In this document: in pieces, positions 16,147 through 23,972 of the stretch
Position numbering within the stretch: the stretch's first letter is position 1
Layout: every line of letters starts with the position of its first letter
Assembly (NCBI GenBank): GCA_903822825.1
Contig: CAIJQQ010000046.1
Location: forward strand, 1-38,812
Direction: 5' to 3'
DNA from: an uncultured Burkholderiales bacterium
Lineage (GTDB): Bacteria > Pseudomonadota > Gammaproteobacteria > Burkholderiales > Burkholderiaceae_C
DNA length: 38,812 nucleotides
Notes under the pieces: generated by a model
Told to the model about the DNA's origin: nothing
The model's input: only the letters and a program-made list of their open reading frames with translations
The model's database searches: none
Position numbers and translations under genes: made by a program

Positions 16147-17073
16147 ATGGCGATTCAATGGTTCCCCGGACACATGCACCTCACGCGCAAGGCGATTGGG
16201 GAGCGCATCAAAGAGATTGACGTCGTCATCGAAATGCTCGACGCCCGCCTGCCTGGCTCGAGCGCCAACCCCATGCTGGCCGAGCTGATCAAGGGCAAAC
16301 CCGCACTCAAAATCCTGAGCAAGCAAGACTTGGCCGACCCGGCCCGCACAGCACTCTGGTTGGAACATTACAACGCGCTGCCCGGCGTGAGTGCGATGGG
16401 CCTGGACACCAGCATGACCTCGCCCGCCAAGGCGCTGATCGACGCCTGCAGGCAGCTGGCCCCCAACCGCGGCGGCATGGTCAAGCCTCTTCGGGTGCTC
16501 ATTTGCGGCATCCCCAACGTGGGCAAGTCCACCTTGATCAACACCCTCAAAGGCAAGCGTGCCGCCAAAACCGGCGACGAAGCCGGTGTGACCAAGCAAG
16601 AACTGCGCATCGCTTTGGCCGACGACTTTTATCTCTACGACACCCCCGGCGTGCTTTGGCCACGCATCATCGTCGAGCAAAGCGGATTCAACCTGGCCGC
16701 CAGCGGCGCTATTGGCGTGAACGCTTTCGACGAAGAGGTGGTTGCGCTGGAGTTGCTCCATTACCTGATTTCGCATTACCCCCAGGCCCTGGCCGAGCGT
16801 TACAAGATCGCTGGCGTGCCCAGCCACACCGACGAAACTTTGCTCGAAGCCATCGGCCGCGCGCGAGGCGCCATCCAAAGCGGCGGGCGGGTCAACACCA
16901 CCAAAGCGGCGCATTTGGTGATCCACGACTTCCGCTCGGCGGCTCTTGGCCGCCTCACGCTGGAAACGCCCGAGCAATTTGCCCAGTGGCTGGCCGAAGG
17001 CAAAAAGGCCGACGCCGAACGCGCCGTGCGCAAAGAAGCCACCGACAAAGCCAAGAAGCCACCACGCAAGTGA
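16147..17073 (+). CDS. ylqF: Ribosome biogenesis GTPase YlqF/RbgA
   Basis: A circularly permuted GTPase needed for late 50S subunit assembly in bacteria that have it. In the 308-residue product the motifs appear in the permuted order: G4 as LSKQDL (58-61), then the P-loop GIPNVGKST (121-129), G2 Thr in GVTK and G3 YDTPG (165-168). MAIQWFPGHMHLTRK is the family N-terminus and fixes the start at ATG 16147; the frame is open 26 codons farther upstream. G4 has Ser instead of the usual Asn (NKxD), which could weaken guanine recognition. The C-terminus is Lys-rich, as expected for an rRNA binder. It is divergent from the helicase with 110 bases between. Confidence 0.93.
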   Translation: MAIQWFPGHMHLTRKAIGERIKEIDVVIEMLDARLPGSSANPMLAELIKGKPALKILSKQDLADPARTALWLEHYNALPGVSAMGLDTSMTSPAKALIDACRQLAPNRGGMVKPLRVLICGIPNVGKSTLINTLKGKRAAKTGDEAGVTKQELRIALADDFYLYDTPGVLWPRIIVEQSGFNLAASGAIGVNAFDEEVVALELLHYLISHYPQALAERYKIAGVPSHTDETLLEAIGRARGAIQSGGRVNTTKAAHLVIHDFRSAALGRLTLETPEQFAQWLAEGKKADAERAVRKEATDKAKKPPRK

Positions 17074-17184
17074 AGGTCAGATGCAGCGGTCAATGGCTGT
17101 GATGACAGCCTCAACCGTGACACGGCCGCCCTTGTTTTTCATCTACGATGGCCCGAGGCAGATGCACTGCCGAGGAGACGGCAC

Positions 17185-18138
17185 TTGAAAATTTCAATCC
17201 AGTGGTGGATCACGGCATGGGTGTTGGTGACCGGCTCAGCGCAAGCGGCCTACCCAGACAAACCCATCAAGATCGTGGTGGCCTTCCCTCCGGGCAGCTC
17301 CACCGACATCGTGGCCCGAGCACTGAGCCAACCCTTGTCCGAGGCCATGGGCCAGCCCGTGGTCATCGAAAACCGCCCAGGCGCAGGCGGCAACATCGGC
17401 ACGCAGGCGGTGGCACGTTCCGTACCCGATGGTTACACCTTGCTCATGCACAGCGTGGCCTACTCCGTGAACCCTTCGCTCTACAGCAAGGCCGGTTACG
17501 AAGTCGGCAAAGAACTGAGCGGTGTGGCCATGGCCGCCGTCTCGCCCAACATCATCTATGTGCACCCCTCGGTCAAAGCCAACAGCCTCAAGGAACTGCT
17601 GGCGCTGGCCCCCACCGAAAAGCTCAGTTACGCGTCCTCGGGCAACGGCACGACCACACACCTGGGGGCCGAGTTGCTGTTCCGCAACTGGGCCAAGGTG
17701 GACATCCTGCACGCCCCTTACAGCCCCGCCGCAGCGGCCAACGCTGTGGTCAGCGGCCAGGTGCCCGTGGGTTCCACCTCCATACCCCCTGTGTTTCAAT
17801 TGGCCAAAGCAGGCAAAGTCCGGCCTCTTGCCGTGACAAGCAGCAAGCGCAGCAGCGCCCTGCCCGATGTGCCCACCGTGGCCGAGCTGGGCTACCCGGG
17901 CTTTGAAGCCAACACATGGTTCGCCATGCTGGCCCCCGCAGGCATACCGCGCGAGGTGCTCGACCGCGTCAACACCGAAATCAACAAGATACTGCAAAAC
18001 AAGGCCTTGAACGAAGGCTTTGCCGCACAGTCGCTGGAGACCGTGCGCATGGACCGCCCCACGCTCGACGCCTACCTGAGCGCCGAAGCCAAAAAGTGGG
18101 GCCAAGTCGTGCAGCAAACCGGCGCCAAAGTGGACTGA
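17185..18138 (+). CDS. Bug-family (TctC-type) periplasmic solute receptor
   Basis: A 317-residue extracytoplasmic binding protein of tripartite tricarboxylate transporters. Signal peptide MKISIQWWITAWVLVTGSAQA, then the hallmark sequence YPDKPIKIVVAFPPGSSTDIVAR and the PVVIENRPGAGGNIGTQAVA and DGYTLLMH loops that form the carboxylate pocket; LGYPGFEANTWFAMLAPAGIP completes the fold. The start is a TTG at 17185 with GAGGAG eight bases upstream, and it gives a complete signal peptide. Bug proteins usually bind carboxylated organic acids. No tctA or tctB membrane gene is present, which is common for orphan Bug genes in this order. It heads a plus-strand cluster with a FAH-family enzyme and a flavin hydroxylase, so its ligand may be an aromatic acid or its precursor. 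Confidence 0.93.
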   Translation: MKISIQWWITAWVLVTGSAQAAYPDKPIKIVVAFPPGSSTDIVARALSQPLSEAMGQPVVIENRPGAGGNIGTQAVARSVPDGYTLLMHSVAYSVNPSLYSKAGYEVGKELSGVAMAAVSPNIIYVHPSVKANSLKELLALAPTEKLSYASSGNGTTTHLGAELLFRNWAKVDILHAPYSPAAAANAVVSGQVPVGSTSIPPVFQLAKAGKVRPLAVTSSKRSSALPDVPTVAELGYPGFEANTWFAMLAPAGIPREVLDRVNTEINKILQNKALNEGFAAQSLETVRMDRPTLDAYLSAEAKKWGQVVQQTGAKVD

Positions 18139-18173
18139 TCCGCGACCCAACAACCTTCCAAAAGAAAGCCCCC

Positions 18174-19043
18174 ATGAAACTCATCAGTTACACCCACGTC
18201 AACGCCACCCGCTACGGCGTATTGCAAGGCCAGGGCGTGGTCGACATGCGCCATTGCATGGACAACGCGCCCGCCAGCATCAACGACTTTTTTGCCCAAG
18301 CCAGTGGCAACTCGGCGCTCATGGCCAGCATTGCGAAGCGAGCGGCGAGCAGCACGCCCACACCATTGGCCGATGTCAGCCTGCTGCCCTGCGTGCCCCG
18401 CCCCAGCAAGGTCATTTGCTTGGGCGTCAATTACCACGACCACGCGGCCGAGGGCGGCAACAAGGTGGCGGACTACCCCACCATCTTTTTCCGTGGCCCA
18501 TCGTCTTTGCAAGCGCACGGCGGCACCATCCCGATCCCGCCGATTTCCACTTCGCTGGACTACGAGGCCGAACTGGCCCTGGTGATCGGCAAGACCACGC
18601 GCAATGTGAGCGAGGACCAGGCACTCGACTCGGTGTTTGCCTACGCCTGCTTCAACGACGCGACGTTCCGCGACTACCAACGCAAAACCACCCAATGGAC
18701 GGTGGGCAAGAACTTTGACCAGACCGGCGGCTTTGGCCCTTGCCTGGTCACCGCGGATGAGTTGCCCCCTGGCTGCGTCGGTCTGCACATCGAGTCGCGT
18801 CTGAACGGCCAAGTGATGCAAAGCGCCAGCACCACCGACATGGTGTTCCATGTGGCCCCGACGATCGCGATGATGTCGGCCTGCATGACGCTGGAGCCCG
18901 GTGACGTGATCGTGATGGGCACGCCTGCAGGCGTGGGCTACGCACGCAAACCCCCAGTGTGGATGCATCCGGGTGACACCATCGAAATCGAGATCGAAGG
19001 CATCGGCATTTTGAGCAACGGCATTGGCCTGCTGGCCGCATGA
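18174..19043 (+). CDS. Fumarylacetoacetate hydrolase-family protein
   Basis: A 289-residue enzyme of the FAH superfamily, whose members hydrolyse or decarboxylate beta-diketo acids at the end of aromatic degradation (for example fumarylpyruvate hydrolase, or 2-hydroxyhepta-2,4-diene-1,7-dioate isomerase). The metal site is visible in DYEAELALVIGK (Glu131, Glu133) and in CFNDATFRDYQ (Asp162). ICLGVNYHDHAAE holds the catalytic His region, and QWTVGKNFDQTGGFGPCLVT and VIVMGTPAGVGYARKPP are conserved. The ATG at 18174 follows the Bug gene by 35 bases, with AAAGAAAG upstream. The flavin hydroxylase begins 13 bases later, so the three form an operon. Exact substrate is not determinable. Confidence 0.92.
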   Translation: MKLISYTHVNATRYGVLQGQGVVDMRHCMDNAPASINDFFAQASGNSALMASIAKRAASSTPTPLADVSLLPCVPRPSKVICLGVNYHDHAAEGGNKVADYPTIFFRGPSSLQAHGGTIPIPPISTSLDYEAELALVIGKTTRNVSEDQALDSVFAYACFNDATFRDYQRKTTQWTVGKNFDQTGGFGPCLVTADELPPGCVGLHIESRLNGQVMQSASTTDMVFHVAPTIAMMSACMTLEPGDVIVMGTPAGVGYARKPPVWMHPGDTIEIEIEGIGILSNGIGLLAA

Positions 19044-19056
19044 AACTCACCACACC

Positions 19057-20730
19057 ATGACAGCAACCCTTCAAGTGGACGTGCTCATCGCTGGCGGCGG
19101 GCCTTGCGGTCTGATGCTGGCCATTGAACTGGGGCGGCGCAACATCCCCTGCCTGTTGGTGGATGCCAAACCCGGCACCGCCTTCAACCCGCAGGCCAAT
19201 GCCACGCAGGCGCGCACCATGGAGCATTTCCGGCGTTTGGGCTTTGCGCATGAGATTCGCAGCATGGGCTTGCCCCCTGAGCACCCCACCGACATCGCCT
19301 ACCTGACCCGCTTTGCAGGCACCGAGCTGGCCCGCCTGCGCCTGCCCACCGCTGCCGCTGCGCCTCAGGCCATCAAGAACATGTCGGGCTCTTGGAGCGC
19401 CGCTGAGCTGCCGCACCGGGTCTCGCAAAAATACGTCGAGGTCTGCCTGCACCGCCAGGCGCAGCACCAGGCCAGCGTCGAGATGCGCTACGGCTGGCAA
19501 CTGCAGCAGTTCACCGACACAGGTGATGGCATCGAGGCTGTCGTGTCCTCGGTCTCCGACGGGCAAACGCTCAACGTCCAAGCCGCCTACCTGGTGGGTG
19601 CCGACGGTGCGCGCAGCATGGTGCGCCACCAGCTGGGCATCGCGTGGGGTGGGGCCACGGGTTTCAAGCGCAAATTCATGGGCGGCAAGATGCTGGCGGT
19701 CTACCTCAAGGCCCCCGACTTCTATGCACGCAACTCCAATGACCGTTCGTGGATGTACGTGGTGGTCAACCCCGAGCTGCGGGCATTCATCATGTCGGTC
19801 GATGGCGTGAGCGAGTTCGCTTTCCACATCCAGATGGCGGATGACGCCGCTACTGAATCGCTGACGCAAGCCGATGCGCGGCGCTTGTTTGCGCAGGCCT
19901 TTGGTCAACCCATTGACATCGAGATCCTTTCAATGGCGACCTGGATGGCGGGCCACGCCTTGGTGGCCGAGTCCCTCCAAAAAGGCCGCGTTTTTTTGGG
20001 CGGCGATGCCGCGCATCTGTTCACACCCACAGGTGGATTGGGATACAACACCGCGGTCGAAGACGCCGTCAACCTCAGCTGGAAGCTCGCCAGTGTGCTC
20101 AAGGGCCAGGCACCAGCCGCTTTGCTGGACAGCTACCAGCTCGAGCGCCTTGCGCTGGCCGTGCGCAACACCGGTTATGCGCGGCAGTTCGCCGACTCGA
20201 TTGGCCTGTTCGAGGCTGCACCAGAACTCGAAGACAACACTCCGCAAGGCCAGGCTGCCAGGACCATCGCTTCAGACTACTTGAATGGCCATGTGCGGCG
20301 CGAATTCAACATCCCGGGCGTGACCTTTGGCGGCCGTTACGACGGCAGCCCCATCATCGTGGGTGACGGCACCACCGCCCCGCCCGATGCGGCCAACAGC
20401 TACGTGCCCTGCGCCACACCGGGTGGCAGGCCGCCACACGCCTGGCTGCCCGACGGACGCTCGCTCTTCGACACTTTCCACAGCGAATGGACCCTGCTGG
20501 TGTTGGGACCACAGCCCTGTGACACCCACGCCTTTGAAAACGCAGCGGCGGCCATGCGCGTGGATTTGAAAGTCGTGCACCAGACCAGCGGCGAGATTTT
20601 GGCGCTCTACGAAGCCCCCATGGTCTTGATCCGACCCGACCAGATCGTGGCTTGGCGTGGGCACGGCGCAGAGCAGGCACCTGCCGTGTTGGCGCAATTG
20701 CTCGGGGCAGGCGCTACAGTGCGTGCCTGA
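19057..20730 (+). CDS. FAD-dependent aromatic monooxygenase (PHBH/MhpA-like)
   Basis: A 557-residue class A flavoprotein hydroxylase, expected to hydroxylate a phenolic or aromatic acid with NAD(P)H and O2. The Rossmann motif GGGPCG is at 13-18, the DG motif in YLVGADGARSMVR at about 183-184, and the GD motif in VFLGGDAAHLFTPTGGLGYN at about 316-317, followed by EDAVNLSWKL. The last ~150 residues form the thioredoxin-like C-terminal domain of the MhpA/phenol hydroxylase subgroup (TLLVLGPQP, VLIRPDQIVAWRG). ATG 19057 is the family start. It is the third gene of the Bug-FAH-hydroxylase cluster. No ring-cleavage dioxygenase is present here, so the pathway is incomplete in this window. Confidence 0.92.
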   Translation: MTATLQVDVLIAGGGPCGLMLAIELGRRNIPCLLVDAKPGTAFNPQANATQARTMEHFRRLGFAHEIRSMGLPPEHPTDIAYLTRFAGTELARLRLPTAAAAPQAIKNMSGSWSAAELPHRVSQKYVEVCLHRQAQHQASVEMRYGWQLQQFTDTGDGIEAVVSSVSDGQTLNVQAAYLVGADGARSMVRHQLGIAWGGATGFKRKFMGGKMLAVYLKAPDFYARNSNDRSWMYVVVNPELRAFIMSVDGVSEFAFHIQMADDAATESLTQADARRLFAQAFGQPIDIEILSMATWMAGHALVAESLQKGRVFLGGDAAHLFTPTGGLGYNTAVEDAVNLSWKLASVLKGQAPAALLDSYQLERLALAVRNTGYARQFADSIGLFEAAPELEDNTPQGQAARTIASDYLNGHVRREFNIPGVTFGGRYDGSPIIVGDGTTAPPDAANSYVPCATPGGRPPHAWLPDGRSLFDTFHSEWTLLVLGPQPCDTHAFENAAAAMRVDLKVVHQTSGEILALYEAPMVLIRPDQIVAWRGHGAEQAPAVLAQLLGAGATVRA

Positions 20731-20748
20731 CACCACGAATACCCCGAG

Positions 20749-21348
20749 ATGAACACACGCCTGCCCACGCCCGACAAAGACGCCATCGCCCTGCTCCCGC
20801 CGTTTGAGCGGGTGGACCTGGACCGCATCACGCTGGTCTGCACCGGGGTGCAGGCGCGGCAAGCGCAAACGCAGCTGGTGAAAGCGAGCGCCTGGGGCTT
20901 TGACACCGAATCCAAACCCACCTTCAAAGTGGGCGAACAATCGGACGGCCCCCATGTGCTCCAACTGTCCACCGCTGAACGGGCATGGGTGTTTCAGCTG
21001 CACGATCCCGAGTGTCGCGCCGTGGCAGCCGAACTGCTGGCGCTGCCGGGCACCGTCAAGGCCGGGTTTGGCCTGGGCGACGACCGCAAGCGCATTGTCC
21101 AAAAACTGGGCATCGAGCCCCAGGGCATTGTGGAGCTCAACGCCGTGTTCCACCAACGCGGCTACCGCAAGGACATGGGCGTCAAAGGTGCTGTGGCGGT
21201 GCTGTTCAACCAGCGCTTCATCAAATCCAAAAAAGCCGCCACCAGCAACTGGGCCAATGAGCGGCTGAGCGAATCGCAACTTGTTTATGCCGCCAACGAC
21301 GCCTATGCCGCCATTCGGGTTTGGCAAGCTTTGGGCTTGGCTGTCTGA
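20749..21348 (+). CDS. DEDDy-type 3'-5' exonuclease domain protein (RNase D-like)
   Basis: A 199-residue protein consisting of a single DnaQ-like exonuclease domain without HRDC domains. Exo I is WGFDTES (Asp52, Glu54), Exo II is FGLGDDRKRI (Asp111/112) and Exo III is YAANDAYAAI (Tyr180, Asp184), so the DEDDy set is complete. It may trim RNA or single-stranded DNA; the fold is shared by RNase D and WRN-exonuclease-like proteins, and the substrate is not known. It begins 18 bases after the hydroxylase gene and may ride on the same transcript, but its function does not fit a catabolic pathway. It converges with the cytochrome c gene. Confidence 0.85.
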   Translation: MNTRLPTPDKDAIALLPPFERVDLDRITLVCTGVQARQAQTQLVKASAWGFDTESKPTFKVGEQSDGPHVLQLSTAERAWVFQLHDPECRAVAAELLALPGTVKAGFGLGDDRKRIVQKLGIEPQGIVELNAVFHQRGYRKDMGVKGAVAVLFNQRFIKSKKAATSNWANERLSESQLVYAANDAYAAIRVWQALGLAV

Positions 21349-21411
21349 GCTGCAATCCCTGAAAAATTGAATGTCTGAGCGCCAGATCGCCCAGACTTCA
21401 AGCCAATCAGT

Positions 21412-22008
21412 TCAGGGCAAGCTGCGGGTGTAAACCGCCATGGCTTCGATTTCTTCGTCCGTCAGGCTGCGGGCGGCACTGGCCATGGTGCCGTCCATGT
21501 CGGCTCGGACGCCACTGCGCAATTTGCGCAGCTGTTGGACGAAGTACTCGCTCGACTGCCCTGACAGACGCGGCACATGTTTTTGCCCTTGCAGTTGCGC
21601 GCCATGGCAAGACGAGCAGTACTGCTGCTGCGCAATTTGCTGGCCTCGGGTGATTTTTTCGGCGTCACCACCAGCCACGGCGGGCGGAGGTGGCAGAGCT
21701 GCATAGTGTGCCGCGATGTCGCGCATGTCCTGCTCGCTGAGCGTGGCTGCGATGGCCTCCATGCCACCGCCCTTGCGACGCTGGTCGCGAAACTGCAGCA
21801 ATTGGTAAAAAATCGACAGCTGCGGCTGCGCTGCCAAATGCGGGAAGCCCGGCAAAGCTGACACGCCGTTCTCGCCATGGCAAGCCGCACAGATCTGGGC
21901 TTTGGCCTTGCCCGCCACCGCATCGGGTGCGGCGTGGCTGGGCAAACCGCCCAGCACGCACATGAAAAAGGCCATTCCCTGAATGGCCTTGGACAAGCGA
22001 AGAAACAT
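21412..22008 (-). CDS. Dihaem c-type cytochrome (cytochrome c4-like)
   Basis: A 198-residue periplasmic electron carrier. After a signal peptide (hydrophobic GMAFFMCVLGGLPSHAA) there are two class I cytochrome domains with haem motifs CAACH (Cys40-His44) and CSSCH (Cys131-His135). Each is followed by a Met-containing segment (GGGMEAI, ADMDGTMA) that can supply the sixth ligand. The arrangement matches cytochrome c4 and the dihaem acceptors of periplasmic dehydrogenases. The ATG at 22008 overlaps the stop of the PQQ-type dehydrogenase gene (TGATG); a GTG at 22011 would make a four-base overlap. Tight coupling suggests it is the physiological electron acceptor of that enzyme. Confidence 0.92.
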   Translation of the reverse strand: MFLRLSKAIQGMAFFMCVLGGLPSHAAPDAVAGKAKAQICAACHGENGVSALPGFPHLAAQPQLSIFYQLLQFRDQRRKGGGMEAIAATLSEQDMRDIAAHYAALPPPPAVAGGDAEKITRGQQIAQQQYCSSCHGAQLQGQKHVPRLSGQSSEYFVQQLRKLRSGVRADMDGTMASAARSLTDEEIEAMAVYTRSLP

Positions 22009-23243
22009 CACTTGGCGTGCGAGATGCGGAAGATGGCACCCGCCACGTCGTCAGACACCAGCAACGAGCCGTCCTTCATGACATGCACGTCAGCTGGGCG
22101 CCCCCAGAAGTCATCGCCCTGGATCCAGCCCGACACGAACACCTCTTTTTGGGTCACGTTGCCCTTGGCGTCCAACGCCACGCGGACCACATCGAAGCCG
22201 GACTTCTTGGTGCGATTCCAAGAACCATGCTCAGCGATGAAGATGTTGTTTTTGTACTCCGCGGGGAACTGCTTACCGGTGTAAAAACGCATGCCCAAAG
22301 CGGCCACGTGGGGGCCAATCTTCAAGACGGGCTTGTCAAACTCATCGCAAGAGCGGCCCTTGCCGAAATCGAGGTCCAGCAAATCGCCCTGGTGACAGAA
22401 GGGGTAGCCGAAGTTCATGCCCTTGCGCGTGACGCGGTGCAGCGTGTCGTTGGGCAGATCGTCGTTGACCCAGTCACGGGCATTGTTGGTGAACCACAAC
22501 TCCTTGGTCACGGGATGGAAGTCCATGCCCACGCTGTTGCGCACACCATGTGCCACGGTTTCAAGGATGTTGGTTTTGAGGTTCAGGCGCACGATGACGG
22601 CATGCGTCACAGGCTGAACAACGATGTTGGCTGGCGTGCCGATCTGGAAGTACAGGTAGTTGCCATCCGGGCTCAACTTCATGAACTTCCAACCGTGTGG
22701 CTCGTCCTTGGGCAGTGCGTCAAACACGACCACGGGCGCTGGTGGGTTGTCCAAATTGGCTTCGATGTTGTCGTAACGGATGATGCGCGAGAGCTCGGCC
22801 ACATACAAAGAGCCGTCCTTGAACGCCACGCCGTTGGGGCGGTGCAGGCCTTTGGCAATGGTTTTGACTTCGCGCTTGCCGTCTTTTTCAACCACGGCGT
22901 AGACGTTGCCAGGGAAACGCGTGCCCACAAACAAGGTGCCCTTGGGGGTTTCCACCATCGAGCGGGCATTGGGCATCCCCGAAGCCCACAGTTCGGCCTT
23001 GAAGCCTGCTGGCACTTTGAGCTTGTCGGTCGGAATATCGCTGACCGGCAGTGCGGTCATGCCTGGTGGATGAGGAACCAAGTTGAGCGCCGCTTGCTCA
23101 GGCGTTCGGCCTTGTGCCCAAGTGGGCGGGATGGCAGCCGCTGGCGGCGCAGCAGGTGCTTGTGCCATGGCCAAGCCCGATACGGCCAAGCCCAGTGCCA
23201 AGCTGGCTTTTTGGAGGGCGTGTTTCACGAGTTTCAATTTCAC
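22008..23243 (-). CDS. PQQ-dependent sugar/sorbosone dehydrogenase-like periplasmic enzyme
   Basis: A 411-residue six-bladed beta-propeller of the soluble glucose dehydrogenase/L-sorbosone dehydrogenase family. Signal peptide LALGLAVSGLAMAQA, then a Pro/Ala-rich linker. Blades include LHRPNGVAFKDGSLYVAE, GVRNSVGMDFHPVTKELWFTNNARDW, MNFGYPFCHQGD and NNIFIAEHGSWNRTKKSGFDVVRV; Arg, His and Asn residues in these loops correspond to the PQQ and calcium site of the family. The start is GTG 23243 with AGGAG about seven bases upstream. Substrate is likely an alcohol, aldehyde or sugar, but is not predictable. The directly coupled dihaem cytochrome gene supports a respiratory role. PQQ synthesis genes are not in the window. 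Confidence 0.88.
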   Translation of the reverse strand: MKLKLVKHALQKASLALGLAVSGLAMAQAPAAPPAAAIPPTWAQGRTPEQAALNLVPHPPGMTALPVSDIPTDKLKVPAGFKAELWASGMPNARSMVETPKGTLFVGTRFPGNVYAVVEKDGKREVKTIAKGLHRPNGVAFKDGSLYVAELSRIIRYDNIEANLDNPPAPVVVFDALPKDEPHGWKFMKLSPDGNYLYFQIGTPANIVVQPVTHAVIVRLNLKTNILETVAHGVRNSVGMDFHPVTKELWFTNNARDWVNDDLPNDTLHRVTRKGMNFGYPFCHQGDLLDLDFGKGRSCDEFDKPVLKIGPHVAALGMRFYTGKQFPAEYKNNIFIAEHGSWNRTKKSGFDVVRVALDAKGNVTQKEVFVSGWIQGDDFWGRPADVHVMKDGSLLVSDDVAGAIFRISHAK

Positions 23244-23338
23244 AGTGGGCTCCTAGATGAAGATCGTGATTAAAGACCCAAGCCGCCACATGCCAAGTCG
23301 CCTAGGTGATTCCTTGGCTCATTGCGCGCCAACGGCGC

Positions 23339-23953
23339 TCACGTCAGCGGTTTGAGCTCAGGCTGAGCCCCTTCAGGCAGTGGGTATTGGTCGACGTTGA
23401 GCGACATGCACACCAAGGTGTAGTAACCCAGCGTGGCCATCAAATCCACCACGCCGCGCTCGCCAAAATGGGTCACCGCATCGGCATAGGTCGCGTCACT
23501 GACCTGTCGCCGGTCGATCAACTCGCGGCAAAACTGGTACACGGCCCTCACCTCTGGGAGCAAATCGTCTGGCGCGTCGCATCCCTGTGCGATGCATTGC
23601 ACCAAATTTGATGGCAGTCCAGCCTCTTGGGCGATCGTGCGGTGCGCCCACCAGACAAACTGTGCGGTCCAGTTGCGGGCCATCATCAAGATGGCCAGCT
23701 CGTTCAACGCCAGTGGCAAAGAAGAGTCAAAGCGCGTTTGCGCACCGAACTGCTGCGCCAAGTTGCCCACCACTGGGCTGCGCAGCAGCACGTTGTAGGG
23801 GCCTTGCATGGCGCCACGTTTGCCGCTCATCACGGCACGCGTCATGGCTTGCTGCGCCGTGCTCATGGTCTCCCAAGTCAGCGGCTTGAAGCGGTGCCCC
23901 CGCATTTCAAAAGCGGGGACGCTGTTCTGTGCGGACGGGTCGGAGAAGGTCAT
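23339..23953 (-). CDS. Carboxymuconolactone decarboxylase-family (AhpD-like) protein
   Basis: A 204-residue helical protein of the CMD/AhpD superfamily. The core helices read SLPLALNELAILMMARNWTAQFVWWAHRTIAQEAGL and VVDLMATLGYYTLVCMSLNVDQYP. The peroxidase-type CxxC of AhpD is absent (NWTAQFVWW at the corresponding place), so an AhpD-like disulfide reaction is unlikely. A decarboxylase or hydrolase-like role, as for gamma-carboxymuconolactone decarboxylase, is more plausible, though the reaction is unknown. It sits 19 bases downstream of the TauD/TfdA-like gene and 95 bases upstream of the PQQ-type dehydrogenase, all on the minus strand. Confidence 0.87.
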   Translation of the reverse strand: MTFSDPSAQNSVPAFEMRGHRFKPLTWETMSTAQQAMTRAVMSGKRGAMQGPYNVLLRSPVVGNLAQQFGAQTRFDSSLPLALNELAILMMARNWTAQFVWWAHRTIAQEAGLPSNLVQCIAQGCDAPDDLLPEVRAVYQFCRELIDRRQVSDATYADAVTHFGERGVVDLMATLGYYTLVCMSLNVDQYPLPEGAQPELKPLT

Positions 23954-23972
23954 GGTGGGGATCGTTTCTTTG

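Noticed and set aside
17095..17110. GGCTGT-GATG-ACAGCC hairpin after ylqF as terminator
   Set aside because: Only six base pairs and not followed by Ts; could be chance.
21373..21396. Imperfect hairpin between the exonuclease and cytochrome c genes as a bidirectional terminator
   Set aside because: The stem has a mismatch and no T-run follows on either strand, so it is too weak to annotate.
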